A stretch of 64,000 bases of DNA from Thiohalocapsa sp. ML1. Its GTDB lineage: Bacteria > Pseudomonadota > Gammaproteobacteria > Chromatiales > Chromatiaceae. The notes beneath the pieces are model-generated. The model did no database searches. It was given only the letters and a program-made list of their open reading frames with translations, and had not been told where the DNA came from. Shown piece by piece: positions 50,199 to 59,085 of this stretch (position 1 is the stretch's first letter; each line of letters starts with the position of its first letter). The position numbers and the translations under genes are program-made. The DNA lies in contig NZ_JABX01000008.1 in assembly GCF_001469165.1 (NCBI RefSeq), positions 1 through 64,000 of the forward strand, written 5' to 3'.

Positions 50199-50256
50199 CC
50201 AACCTTTGCGCTTTGTGAGTTACGATCTGAGTGCGCGATAGCTTACACTCCCACGC

Positions 50257-50739
50257 ATGACCAAAGGAAAAAAGAACAAGTCCGCCGGCGGCGGCAACAC
50301 CATCGCCCTCAACAAGCAGGCGGGGCACGAGTATCACATCGAGCAGCGTTTCGAGTGCGGCCTCGCGCTCGAGGGCTGGGAGGTCAAGGGCATGCGCGCC
50401 GGGCGGGTGCAGCTCAAGGAGAGCTACGTCAAGATCCTGCACGCCGAGGCCTTTTTGATCGGCGCGCACATCTCGCCGCTCGCCTCCGCCTCCACGCACG
50501 TGCAGCCCGACCCGACCCGCAGCCGCAAGCTCCTGCTGCACCGCGCCGAGCTGAACCGCCTCATCGGCCAGACCGAGCGCGCCGGTTACACCCTGGTGCC
50601 CACCGCGCTGTACTGGAAGCGCGGTCGCGCCAAGCTCGAGATCGGCCTCGCCAAGGGCAAGAAGCTCCACGACAAGCGCGCCACCGAGAAAGACCGCGAC
50701 TGGGCGCGCGAGAAGGAGCGGATCTTCAAGCAGGGCTGA
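50257..50739 (+). CDS. smpB: SsrA-binding protein SmpB
   Basis: Binds tmRNA and delivers it to stalled ribosomes. The 160-residue protein has the conserved [40 protein letters not shown] and [20 protein letters not shown] motifs and the basic C-terminal tail [16 protein letters not shown]. No tmRNA gene lies in the window; the defence island starts 117 bp downstream. A REP-like palindrome (GCCGGTTTCCAGCCGGC, 50751-50767) follows the stop codon. Confidence 0.96.
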   Translation: MTKGKKNKSAGGGNTIALNKQAGHEYHIEQRFECGLALEGWEVKGMRAGRVQLKESYVKILHAEAFLIGAHISPLASASTHVQPDPTRSRKLLLHRAELNRLIGQTERAGYTLVPTALYWKRGRAKLEIGLAKGKKLHDKRATEKDRDWAREKERIFKQG

Positions 50740-50856
50740 GCCTCGGTGGTGCCGGTTTCCAGCCGGCTCACCTTGCGCTGACCAAGCGCGCCGCCCGTGC
50801 GACACTCGACATAGACGCACACAGCCACCGCCGAGCGTCGGCGGAGGACACCAGGG

Positions 50857-53256
50857 ATGCCGCTCAACGAAGCCGACACCTGCCGGGTTTATGTGACACC
50901 GCGCCTGCGCGACGCGGGCTGGGAGACCGAGCCGCACTCGCTGTCGGAGCAATACGGCTATACCGATGGGCGCATCCGCATCCTAGACGGGCGCCCCGTC
51001 CGCGGCGAGCGCAAGCGCGTCGACTACCTGCTGCGGTTCCTGCGCGACCTGCCCATCGCCACCGTCGAGGCCAAGCCCGAGGACGCCCCCGAGGGCACCG
51101 GCCTGCAGCAGTCCAAGGGCTATGCCACCGACTTGGATCTGAGGTTCGCCTACGCCACCAACGGCCACTGGATCATCGAGTTCGACTTCATCCGCGGCAC
51201 CGAGACCAGCCTCGACGCCTTCCCGACACCGGCAGAGTTGTTCACCCGCCTCAAGGCCGCGCAGGGGCTCGACGACCGCCGCGCCAAGCAATTCCTGACC
51301 CCGGCCCATCACCAGCCCGAGCGGCCCCTGCGCTACTACCAGCAGATTGCGATCGCGCGCGTGCTGACCGCGATCCTGTCCGGCGAGCCGCGCATCCTGC
51401 TCTGCATGGCCACCGGCACCGGCAAGACGACCGTCGCCTTTCAGATCTGCTGGCGGCTGTGGCAGGCGCGCTGGAATCTTGCCGGGCTGCACCGCAAGCC
51501 GCGCATGCTCTTCCTCGCCGACCGCAATGTGCTCGTGGATGATCCGATGGCGAAGGACTTCGCCCCGTTCGGCAACACGCGCTGGAAGATCGACGGCCGC
51601 CGCGTGCACAAGAGCCGGGAGATGTGCTTCGCGATCTACCAGGCCCTCGCCGCCGACACCGCCAGGCCCGGCCTGTACCGCGAGTACCCGCCGGACTTCT
51701 TCGACCTCATCGTCATCGACGAATGCCACCGTGGCAGCGCGCGCGACGAGAGCAGTTGGCGCGAGATTCTGGAGTGGTTCCACCCCGCCTGCCAGCTCGG
51801 CATGACCGCGACCCCGCTGCGCGACGACAACCGCGACAGCTACCGCTACTTCGGCAGCCCGGTCTACAGCTACAGCCTGCGCCAGGGCATCGACGACGGC
51901 TTTCTCGCCCCCTACCGCGTGCACCGCGTCATCACGGACGTAGACGCCACCGGCTGGCGCCCGAGCCGCGACGAGCAGGACCGCTACGGCCGCCCGATCC
52001 CGGACGAGCACTACGAGACCAAGGACTTCGAGCGCATCATCGCGCTCAAGGCCCGCACCCGCGCCATCGCCAAGCACCTCTGCGACTTCATGCGCCGCGG
52101 CGACCGCTGGGCCAAGACCATCGTCTTCTGCGTCGATCAGGAGCACGCGCTAGTCATGCGCCAGGCCCTGACAGAGCTGAACCAGGACCTCGCCGCCCGC
52201 CGTCCGGACTACTGCGTCCGCATCACCGGCGACGAGGGCGAGCGCGGCCGGGCACTGCTCAGCCGCTTCCAGGAGCCAGACGAGCCCGCGCCCGCCATCG
52301 TCACGACCTCGCAGATGCTCACCACGGGCGTGGACGTGCCCACCTGCCGCAACGTCGTACTGGTGCGCGTCATCAACAGCGGCGGCGAGTTCAAACAGAT
52401 CATCGGCCGCGGCACCCGCATCCGCGAGGACCACGGCAAGACCTGGTTCAACATCATCGACTACACCGGCTCCGCCACCCTGCGCTTCGCCGACGCCGAC
52501 TTCGACGGCTTTCCGGACGCGCTCGACGTGACCGAGATCGACGCCGCCGGCAGCGCGACCGCAAGCACCGACATCGACCCCGAGTCCGCCGCCGACACCG
52601 CCACCCCGGCCGACCCAGGCACCGAGCCCGCCGGCGACCCGGACACCGCCACCAACGGCGCGTCCACCGTTGCCGACCCGGAGCCGCGCAAGCTCTACGT
52701 AGACGGCGGCAGGTTCCGCATCATCGGCCACGTCGTCTACGAGCACGACGACGCCGGCCGCCAACTGCGCGTCGTGCAGTACACCGACTACAGCGCCGAG
52801 CGCCTGCGCCTGCTGTTCGTCTCCGCCGATGAGCTGCGCGACCAATGGGCAGACCCCGTAACACGCGACGAGGTGCAGGCTCGCCTTGCACGCCACGGCA
52901 TCGACGCCGCGCAGCTCGCGGACGCCGCCAGCCGCCCGGACGCCGACCCGCTCGATCTGCTTTGCCACCTCGCTTTCCAGAAGCCGCTGCGCACCCGCCG
53001 CGAGCGCGCCGAGTACCTGCGCCGGCAACAGCCCGACTTCTTCGAGCGCTGGAGCGCCACCGCCCGCGGTATCCTGAACGAGCTGCTGGACCGCTACACC
53101 GAGCACGGCCCCGGCGAGTTTCGCATCCCGGACGCCCTGCAAGTCCCGCCGCTCACCGAGCATGGCAACCCGCAGGAGATCGCCGAGCTGTTCGGCGGGC
53201 CGCTCGCGCTGCGCCAAGCCGTGACGCGCCTGCAGGCGCTGCTGTACCGGGCGTAA
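50857..53256 (+). CDS. hsdR: Type I restriction enzyme, R (helicase-nuclease) subunit
   Basis: Translocating ATPase and endonuclease subunit of a type I restriction system. The 799-residue protein has an N-terminal nuclease domain with D56 (KRVDYLL) and E71-x-K73 (TVEAKPE), a superfamily 2 helicase with Walker A ATGTGKTT (about residues 185-192), DECH in LIVIDECHRGS, TATPLRDDNR, and the C-terminal QIIGRGTRIREDHGK. A Thr/Pro/Ala/Asp-rich low-complexity stretch (about 565-610) precedes an EcoEI/EcoAI-type C-terminal helical domain. A GGAGG site supports the ATG at 50857. hsdM and hsdS lie downstream, separated from it by a toxin-antitoxin pair. Confidence 0.95.
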   Translation: MPLNEADTCRVYVTPRLRDAGWETEPHSLSEQYGYTDGRIRILDGRPVRGERKRVDYLLRFLRDLPIATVEAKPEDAPEGTGLQQSKGYATDLDLRFAYATNGHWIIEFDFIRGTETSLDAFPTPAELFTRLKAAQGLDDRRAKQFLTPAHHQPERPLRYYQQIAIARVLTAILSGEPRILLCMATGTGKTTVAFQICWRLWQARWNLAGLHRKPRMLFLADRNVLVDDPMAKDFAPFGNTRWKIDGRRVHKSREMCFAIYQALAADTARPGLYREYPPDFFDLIVIDECHRGSARDESSWREILEWFHPACQLGMTATPLRDDNRDSYRYFGSPVYSYSLRQGIDDGFLAPYRVHRVITDVDATGWRPSRDEQDRYGRPIPDEHYETKDFERIIALKARTRAIAKHLCDFMRRGDRWAKTIVFCVDQEHALVMRQALTELNQDLAARRPDYCVRITGDEGERGRALLSRFQEPDEPAPAIVTTSQMLTTGVDVPTCRNVVLVRVINSGGEFKQIIGRGTRIREDHGKTWFNIIDYTGSATLRFADADFDGFPDALDVTEIDAAGSATASTDIDPESAADTATPADPGTEPAGDPDTATNGASTVADPEPRKLYVDGGRFRIIGHVVYEHDDAGRQLRVVQYTDYSAERLRLLFVSADELRDQWADPVTRDEVQARLARHGIDAAQLADAASRPDADPLDLLCHLAFQKPLRTRRERAEYLRRQQPDFFERWSATARGILNELLDRYTEHGPGEFRIPDALQVPPLTEHGNPQEIAELFGGPLALRQAVTRLQALLYRA

Positions 53257-53270
53257 TGCACTAGACTGCC

Positions 53271-53301
53271 GGTAAAGCAGCCGCAGAAGGTAAAGCAACC
53301 G
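53271..53301 (+). promoter_or_regulatory. Direct repeats before the antitoxin gene, candidate operator
   Basis: GGTAAAGCAGCCG at 53271-53283 recurs as GGTAAAGCAACCG at 53289-53301, an 18-bp period, ending 10 bp before the antitoxin start codon. A TAGACT -10-like hexamer lies just upstream at 53262. This placement fits autoregulation by the antitoxin or toxin-antitoxin complex. Confidence 0.45.
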
Positions 53302-53311
53302 AGCCGCGCCC

Positions 53312-53572
53312 ATGATCGCCTTCGAGAAAACCGCCCGAATCTCCAGCAAGGGCCAGGTGACCTTGCCCAAGCGCGCACGCGACGCCTTGGGCTCCGATGT
53401 CGTGCGGGTGCTGATCGACGACGACGGCAGCATCCGCCTGGAGCCGGTACCGGACCTGGCCGCCAGCCTGGCGCGCTACGCCGAGCCCGCCCCACACCCC
53501 GACGAATCCGACGCGGCCTGGGAGGCCGAGATGCGTGCCCGACACGAGCCGGCCCAAACCCGGGCTGATTGA
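53312..53572 (+). CDS. AbrB/MazE-type antitoxin
   Basis: An 86-residue DNA-binding antitoxin. The N-terminal SpoVT/AbrB swapped-hairpin domain is clear: TARISSKGQVTLPKRARDAL, then VVRVLIDDDGSIRLEPV. The acidic C-terminal half (HPDESDAAWEAEMRARHEP) would bind and block the toxin. Its 3' end overlaps the PIN toxin gene by 38 bp, typical of coupled toxin-antitoxin pairs. It lies within the hsdR-hsdM interval. Confidence 0.87.
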   Translation: MIAFEKTARISSKGQVTLPKRARDALGSDVVRVLIDDDGSIRLEPVPDLAASLARYAEPAPHPDESDAAWEAEMRARHEPAQTRAD

Positions 53573-53987
53573 CGCCAACGTCATCCTCCGCTACCTGCTC
53601 GCCGATCACGCAGCGCTGCACCGGCGGGCCAAGGCGCTGCTCGACGACGTACGCATCGGGGACCGGCATGTCGTCGTGCTCGAGTCCGTGCTTGCCGAAT
53701 GCGTCTACGTCATGCAGCGCCTGTATCGGGTGCCGCGGCCCGAGATCGCGGACAAGCTCGACGGACTGCTCGGCTACCGCGGCATCACCGGCCCCGACGT
53801 GCCCGTCCTGCGGCGCGCGCTCGCGGTCTACGGCACAACGAGCCTCGGCTTCGCCGACGCGCTGCTGGCCGCCCGCGCCGAAGCCATGAACCTGCCCGTC
53901 GTCACCTTCGATGCCGCCCTGGAGCGCTTCGTGACCCGCCAGCCCCCAACCGCACAACCCCATGCCGAGCAAAGCAAACCCCGCTAA
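53535..53987 (+). CDS. PIN-domain toxin (VapC type)
   Basis: Predicted Mg2+-dependent ribonuclease. The 150-residue protein has the PIN signature: first Asp at D13 in GLIDANVILRYLL, a conserved Glu in VLESVLAECVYVM, Asp in LGFADALLAARA and a final Asp in PVVTFDAALERF. The pairing of an AbrB-type antitoxin with a PIN toxin is common. The first ten residues are uncertain because they overlap the antitoxin; the last 26 bp overlap hsdM. The target RNA cannot be predicted. Confidence 0.87.
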   Translation: MPDTSRPKPGLIDANVILRYLLADHAALHRRAKALLDDVRIGDRHVVVLESVLAECVYVMQRLYRVPRPEIADKLDGLLGYRGITGPDVPVLRRALAVYGTTSLGFADALLAARAEAMNLPVVTFDAALERFVTRQPPTAQPHAEQSKPR

Positions 53988-55536
53988 GCCCCAAACCACC
54001 GCCCAGCAGCTCGCGGCCATCATCAAGTCCGCGCGCAACATCATGCGCAAAGACAAGGGCCTGAACGGCGAGCTGGACCGCCTGCCCATGCTCACCTGGG
54101 TCATGTTCCTCAAGTTTCTGGACGACATGGAGCGGCTGCGCGAGACCGAGGCGCAGCTCGCGGGCCGGCCCTTCCGCCCCGACATCGCCCCGCCCTACCG
54201 TTGGCGCGACTGGGCCGGCGCCGACGGCGGCCTCACGGGTGATGACCTCATCGCCTTCGTCAACAACGACGAGGCCATGCGCGCCGACGGCAAGCGCGGC
54301 GCGGGCCTGTTCTTTTACCTGCGCGGGCTCCAGAGCGCCGACGGCGCCGACCGCCGCGACGTCATCGCCACCGTCTTCCGCGGCATGCAGAACCGCATGG
54401 CCGACGGCTACCTGCTGCGCGACGTCATCAACCTCATCGACGGCATCCATTTCAACGCATCCGAGGAGATGCACACGCTGAGCCGCCTCTACGAGAGCCT
54501 GCTCAAGGAGATGCGCGACGCCGCCGGCGACTCCGGCGAGTTCTACACGCCGCGACCCGTGGTGCGCTTCATGGTCCGCGTGATGGACCCGCGCCTGGGC
54601 GAGACCGTGCTCGACCCCGCCTGCGGCACAGGCGGCTTCCTGGTGGAGGCCCTCGCCCACCTCGCCGCGCAGTGCCGGACCGTCGAGGACCGCCGCACGC
54701 TGCAAGGCGCGAGCCTCCAGGGCGGGGAGCCCAAGTCCCTGCCCTACCTGCTCGCACAGATGAACCTGCTGCTGCACGGGCTCGACTACCCGCGCATCGA
54801 CCCCGGCAACAGCCTGCGCACGCCGCTGCGCGACCTCACCGACCGCGAGCGCGTGGACTGCATCCTCACCAACCCGCCCTTCGGCGGCGAAGAGGAGCGC
54901 GGCATCCTCGGCAACTTCCCGCAGGACCGCCGCACGGCCGAGACCGCGCTCCTGTTCCTCCAGCTCATCATGCGCCGCCTAAAGCGCCCCGGCACCGGCA
55001 ACGACCGCGGCGGGCGCGCCGGCGTCGTCGTGCCCAACGGCACCCTGTTCGGCGACGGCGTCTGCGCCCGCATCAAAGAAGACCTTCTCAAGCACTACAA
55101 CCTGCACACCATCGTGCGCCTGCCCGAGGGCGTCTTTGCGCCCTACACCGACATCCCGTCCAACCTCATCTTCTTCGACCGCTCCGGGCCGACGCGCGAC
55201 ATCTGGTACTTCCAGATCCCGCTGCCCGAGGGCCGGCGCAAGCTCACCAAGACCAAGCCGTTGCAGGACGCGGACCTCGAAGGCTGTCTCGCCTGGTGGC
55301 ACCACCGGCAGGAGAACGAGCACGCCTGGCGGGTCAGCGCGGAGGACGTGCTGCGCTACGACGGCGACGGGCGGCTGCTGGCGGTGAATCTGGACCGCAA
55401 GAACCCGCATGCGCGCGAGGCGATGGAGCATCGTGACCCGGCGGAGCTGATTGCCGAGATCGAGCGCAAGGAGCGGCGGGTTTTGGAGATCCTGGAAGAG
55501 ATCAAGGGCGAGATCGCGGCGGTCTCGGCCGCATGA
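53962..55536 (+). CDS. hsdM: Type I restriction-modification, DNA methyltransferase (M) subunit
   Basis: Adenine-N6 methyltransferase subunit. The 524-residue protein has an N-terminal helical HsdM domain (MLTWVMFLKFLDDMERLRE), the SAM-binding motif LDPACGTGGFL near residue 218, and the catalytic NPPF at residues 304-307. The C-terminus is a coiled-coil that should contact HsdS (ELIAEIERKERRVLEILEEI). The start overlaps the toxin gene by 26 bp and the stop overlaps hsdS by 4 bp (ATGA), so the toxin, M and S genes appear translationally coupled. Confidence 0.96.
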   Translation: MPSKANPAKPQTTAQQLAAIIKSARNIMRKDKGLNGELDRLPMLTWVMFLKFLDDMERLRETEAQLAGRPFRPDIAPPYRWRDWAGADGGLTGDDLIAFVNNDEAMRADGKRGAGLFFYLRGLQSADGADRRDVIATVFRGMQNRMADGYLLRDVINLIDGIHFNASEEMHTLSRLYESLLKEMRDAAGDSGEFYTPRPVVRFMVRVMDPRLGETVLDPACGTGGFLVEALAHLAAQCRTVEDRRTLQGASLQGGEPKSLPYLLAQMNLLLHGLDYPRIDPGNSLRTPLRDLTDRERVDCILTNPPFGGEEERGILGNFPQDRRTAETALLFLQLIMRRLKRPGTGNDRGGRAGVVVPNGTLFGDGVCARIKEDLLKHYNLHTIVRLPEGVFAPYTDIPSNLIFFDRSGPTRDIWYFQIPLPEGRRKLTKTKPLQDADLEGCLAWWHHRQENEHAWRVSAEDVLRYDGDGRLLAVNLDRKNPHAREAMEHRDPAELIAEIERKERRVLEILEEIKGEIAAVSAA

Positions 55537-56684
55537 CCGATTGGCCGCTGGTCCCGCTCGGCGAGCTGCTGACACAAGTCAGCGACCGGCACCCGGTGGA
55601 GGCGGGCAGGATCTATCCGAACATCGGGCTCTACAGCTTCGGGCGCGGGGTGTTCGAGAAGGAGCCGATTGATGGCTCGACTTTCGGTGCCGACTACCTG
55701 TTCAGGGTAGGAGCGCGCCAGTTCATCTACAGCCGGCTGAAGGCATTCGAAGGCGCCTATGCCTTGGTGCCGGACTGCGCCGGTGGCGCATTCGTTACCA
55801 ATGAGTTCCCCACGTTCGAGATCGAAAGCGCTCGCACGTCCGCGGAATTCCTGGGTTGGTACTTCCGAAGACCAATGATCTGGCAAGACTTGGCTCGGTT
55901 CTCGACGGGCGTTGGTGCAAGACGCGAGCGCCTGCATCCACAGAAGCTCCTGTCGCACCGCATCCCACTCCCACCGCTCCGGGAACAGCAGCGCATCGCC
56001 GAATCGCTGAGCAGCCTGTGGGCACGTGTCGATGAAGCCAAGCGCCTCCGAGCTGAGATACAGTCCGACGCTGCGGCCCTGCTCCACAGCGTCTTCCACC
56101 ACCTGGTCCAAGGCGCCGCCTATCGCCCCCTCGGCGAGGTCGCACCCATCGTGCGGCGGCCGGTGGAGATCGACACCGACAAGAGCTACGACGAGATTGG
56201 CATCCGTTCGTTTCACAAGGGCACCTTCTTCAAAGGGACATCCGGCGGCGCCGACATCAGCCACAAGAAAATGTTCCAGATGGTCCCGGGCGACCTCGTG
56301 TTCAGCAACATCATGGCCTGGGAGGGCGCCATCGCCGTCGTTCGGCCCGAAGATGAAGGTCGCATCGGCGTGCACCGCTTCATCACCTGCCTACCCGAAC
56401 TCGGTCTCGCCGATCCTGACTTCCTCTGGTTCTACTTCCAGACTGAAGAAGGCTTCGAGAAGATCGTCGAGACGTCGCCCGCCACTATCGCACGCAACCG
56501 CACCTTGAACGCCAAAATGCTCCCGAGGATCGAGGTGCCGGTCCCGGCGTTCGCCAAGCAGCGCGCCTTCGCCGCGCTTCGCGCCAAGGTGCAATCCATC
56601 CAAGACGCCCAAGCCGCCAACCAAGCCGAGCTCGACGCCCTCCTCCCCGCCGTGCTCGACAAGGTCTTCAAAGGCAGGCTTTGA
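55533..56684 (+). CDS. hsdS: Type I restriction-modification, specificity (S) subunit
   Basis: Chooses the bipartite DNA target. The 383-residue protein has two target-recognition domains (about residues 1-150 and 200-350), each followed by a conserved helical spacer: PPLREQQRIAESLSSLWARV and PAFAKQRAFAALRAKVQSIQ. Base composition is lower in GC and codon use less uniform than in hsdM, as usual for recombining specificity genes. The recognised sequence cannot be inferred. Confidence 0.94.
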   Translation: MTDWPLVPLGELLTQVSDRHPVEAGRIYPNIGLYSFGRGVFEKEPIDGSTFGADYLFRVGARQFIYSRLKAFEGAYALVPDCAGGAFVTNEFPTFEIESARTSAEFLGWYFRRPMIWQDLARFSTGVGARRERLHPQKLLSHRIPLPPLREQQRIAESLSSLWARVDEAKRLRAEIQSDAAALLHSVFHHLVQGAAYRPLGEVAPIVRRPVEIDTDKSYDEIGIRSFHKGTFFKGTSGGADISHKKMFQMVPGDLVFSNIMAWEGAIAVVRPEDEGRIGVHRFITCLPELGLADPDFLWFYFQTEEGFEKIVETSPATIARNRTLNAKMLPRIEVPVPAFAKQRAFAALRAKVQSIQDAQAANQAELDALLPAVLDKVFKGRL

Positions 56685-56733
56685 GCCCACCACGCCGGTC
56701 ACGGCCGAAGCATCAATCTCGCCAGCACAGCCC

Positions 56734-58077
56734 ATGCGCATCGACCGCCTGACCCTGACCAACTTCAAGTGCTTCCCGCAGGACAGCTTCGAGCTGCACC
56801 CGCAATTCACGCTGTTTGTCGGCGACAACGGCTCCGGCAAGACCAGCATCCTGGAGGGCCTCGCGGTGGCGGCCGGGAGCTGGCTACTCGGCATCCCGGG
56901 GCAGCGCTCGCGGAGCCTGCGCCCGGAGGAAGTCCGCTTCACCGCGCTCGGCGGTCACAGCAACGGGTTGGATGGGCAAGGGATCGCCGAGCCCGCGAGC
57001 TGGGAGCCGCATTACCCCTGTGCCGTGGAGGCCGAGGGAAGGGTGCAGGGTGAGGCAATGACTTGGCGCCGTGAATTGAAGAGCTGGCCTGGCCGCACCA
57101 CCTCGCGCGACGCCGAGGCCATCAAGGCGAGCGCGGACAAGGCCAGCACAACGGCTCGCGAGGGCGATGGCCTGCTGCCGCTGATCGCCCACTACGGCGT
57201 CTGCCGCCTCTGCAGCCAGGCACCGGATCAGGCCATCGTCCGCAGCGAGCGTGCCTTGACCGAGCGGACGAAGCTGTCCCGCCTGCAAGGCTACGCGGAC
57301 GCGATGACCCCGCGCGTGAGCCCCACCGCCTTCGTCCGCTGGATCGCCCGCCAGACCTGGATCAGCTTCCAACAGGCTGGACGGCAGACCGGCGCCTTCA
57401 AGGCGGTGCAGCAGGCCATCGCCGACTGCCTGCCGGGCGCCCGGAGCATCGACTTCGACGCGGCCCTGGGCCAGGTCGTCATCGACTTCGGCCCCCGCGG
57501 GCTCCAGCCCTTCACCCAGCTCAGCGACGGCCAGCGCTCCATGCTGGCGATGGTCGCCGACATCGCGACGCGGGCCGCCACGCTGAACCCGCACCTGGGT
57601 GCCGCCGTGCTGATAGAGACGCCGGGCGTCGTCCTCATCGACGAGCTCGATCTGCACCTGCATCCCAAGTGGCAACGTCTGGTGGCAACCGCGCTGAAGC
57701 GCGCCTTCCCGTCCATCCAATTCGTCTGCACCAGCCATTCCCCGCAGGTCATCGGCGAGCTGCACCGCGACGAGGTCAGGCTGCTGCGCGACGGCCGCGT
57801 CGAACAGCCGTACATTGCCTTCGGCGCGGACTCCAACTGGATACTGGACCACGTCATGGCCGAGGGCACCTCCTCACAGAACCAGGAGGCGCGGCGGCTG
57901 CGGGTCGCGGTGGAGGATGCCCTGGATGCGGGCGACCTGGATGCGGCCCATGCCAGTATCGCCCGCTGGCGCAAGCTGCTCGACGGCGAAACGGCGGAGC
58001 TGGCCGAGCTGGCGGCGTATCTCGACCGGCTGGAACGGCTCGCCGCCATCGAGGACGACGAGGAAGCAGAGCCTTGA
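56734..58077 (+). CDS. AAA ATPase of PtuA/RecF-like type
   Basis: Predicted ABC-type ATPase of a two-gene anti-phage system (Septu/PtuAB-like), partnered with the HNH gene that follows. The 447-residue protein opens MRIDRLTLTNFKCFPQDSFE, with Walker A GDNGSGKTS at residues 30-38, an ABC-signature-like LSDGQRSMLAMVADIA, Walker B VVLIDELDLHLHPKWQ, and a switch region FVCTSHSPQVIGELHRDEV. The C-terminal 80 residues are acidic and helical. The stop codon overlaps a TTG start of the downstream nuclease frame. It could also serve as an accessory ATPase in another defence type; assignment rests on the partner. Confidence 0.85.
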   Translation: MRIDRLTLTNFKCFPQDSFELHPQFTLFVGDNGSGKTSILEGLAVAAGSWLLGIPGQRSRSLRPEEVRFTALGGHSNGLDGQGIAEPASWEPHYPCAVEAEGRVQGEAMTWRRELKSWPGRTTSRDAEAIKASADKASTTAREGDGLLPLIAHYGVCRLCSQAPDQAIVRSERALTERTKLSRLQGYADAMTPRVSPTAFVRWIARQTWISFQQAGRQTGAFKAVQQAIADCLPGARSIDFDAALGQVVIDFGPRGLQPFTQLSDGQRSMLAMVADIATRAATLNPHLGAAVLIETPGVVLIDELDLHLHPKWQRLVATALKRAFPSIQFVCTSHSPQVIGELHRDEVRLLRDGRVEQPYIAFGADSNWILDHVMAEGTSSQNQEARRLRVAVEDALDAGDLDAAHASIARWRKLLDGETAELAELAAYLDRLERLAAIEDDEEAEP

Positions 58078-58545
58078 GGCGGATCATCAAGCGCGCCCCG
58101 CCGGCGCGGCTCACCGAATGGCGCCAGCCGCGGCTCGCCGCCAACAAGCCGGCCGGCATGGACTGCACCTAATGACGAGCTGCGGCGCGATGCGGCAACC
58201 ATCGCCGCCGTCGAAGACAGCCTCTTCGCCGAGCAGGGCGGCATTTGCGCCTACACCGGTTATCCCCTGACACTCGAGAGCGCCCCCCGCGAGGTCGGCT
58301 TTCATTGCGAGCACCTGAAGTCGCAGAAACGCTGCCGGGAGCTCGACGGCGCGCACTACGGGGAAGACACGGACTACCAGAATCTCGTTGCCTGCTGGCC
58401 ATGGCCCAACTTCGGCAGCAAGCTGCCCTGGGGTGCAGATCGCAAAGGCGCCTGGCCCGCGACCGCGGAAGCGCATCTCTTCGTGTCGCCACTGCTCGTG
58501 CAGCGCGGTCAGCGTCCGCAGGCGCTTGCGCCCGTATCGCTGTGA
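58074..58545 (+). pseudogene. PtuB-like HNH nuclease, frameshifted and C-terminally truncated
   Basis: Begins with TTG at 58074, overlapping the ATPase stop, and reads RRIIKRAPPARLTEWRQP before a stop at 58170-58172. One extra A in CTAATGAC is responsible: removing it gives CTYDELRRDA in one continuous frame to 58545. That frame carries the nuclease core EQGGICAYTGYPL, then FHCEHLKSQKR, DYQNLVACWPWP, GADRKGAWP and LFVSPL, which matches retron/Septu-associated HNH proteins (CAYTG-type with HxEHLxPQ). After LFVSPL, where relatives continue for several dozen residues, it ends within about 16 residues. A sequencing error, a mutation or recoding could each explain the single base. Confidence 0.75.
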
Positions 58546-59085
58546 GCCGTCGGGGTTCTTGAACTCGTCGAACAGATCGGCGACGGCCAGGCGCTGGCTT
58601 GTGACGGCGCGAAAGGCGTCGTCATCGTGCGGCACCGCCAAGTCCTTCTCGCTGCGGTAGACCAGCACCAGGGGCCAGCCGTGTCGCTGGCTGGCCCGAT
58701 GGGCGTCGAGAAACTCGAACTCCGTGCCGGAGCGGTACGGGCGGCCGTCCGGCTTGGTGCGCCATGCGGGGTCCAGCGGCGTGCCCATGCGGTTGCCGAA
58801 CAGCACCAGCACGATGTCGCAGGCCGATGGCATCGGCAGGCGCTTGGCGATGGCCTGCTGCGGGTTGAGCGGGGATTCCAGTGGGATGCCGTCGCCCTGC
58901 ACGCTCCAGGCGACGAGCTGGATCGGCAGCACGTCCGCGTACTGCTCGGCGTAGGCGTTGACCTCCCGGCACACCAGCGCGACCTCCTCTTCCATGTCGC
59001 CGGGGGCGGCGACGAAGATGCGGATGGGGTCGGCGGGGCCGGGCCTTGCGGGGCGCTCGGGCGCGTCCGGTGCTGGCTGCTCCAT
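58111..59085 (-). CDS. DUF4062-like protein, probably truncated
   Basis: The first 170 residues resemble a DUF4062 domain, found at the N-terminus of many large NTPase-type defence and signalling proteins: DPIRIFVAAPGDMEEEVALV, then CDIVLVLFGNRMGTPLDPAW, SGTEFEFLDAHRAS and VYRSEKDL. The start at 59085 has a GGAGA site. From about residue 185 on (below about 58530) the frame is only the antisense of the PtuB-like nuclease, so the true C-terminal effector or NTPase domains are absent. The intact frame could still make a DUF4062-only protein with a meaningless tail. It converges with, and overlaps, the nuclease pseudogene. Confidence 0.65.
   Translation of the reverse strand: MEQPAPDAPERPARPGPADPIRIFVAAPGDMEEEVALVCREVNAYAEQYADVLPIQLVAWSVQGDGIPLESPLNPQQAIAKRLPMPSACDIVLVLFGNRMGTPLDPAWRTKPDGRPYRSGTEFEFLDAHRASQRHGWPLVLVYRSEKDLAVPHDDDAFRAVTSQRLAVADLFDEFKNPDGSQRYGRKRLRTLTALHEQWRHEEMRFRGRGPGAFAICTPGQLAAEVGPWPAGNEILVVRVFPVVRAVELPAAFLRLQVLAMKADLAGGALECQGITGVGANAALLGEEAVFDGGDGCRIAPQLVIRCSPCRPACWRRAAAGAIR

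Noticed and set aside
50740-50856. tmRNA (ssrA) gene after smpB
   Set aside because: The 117-bp space is too short and lacks the tRNA-Ala-like ends and tag-peptide frame.
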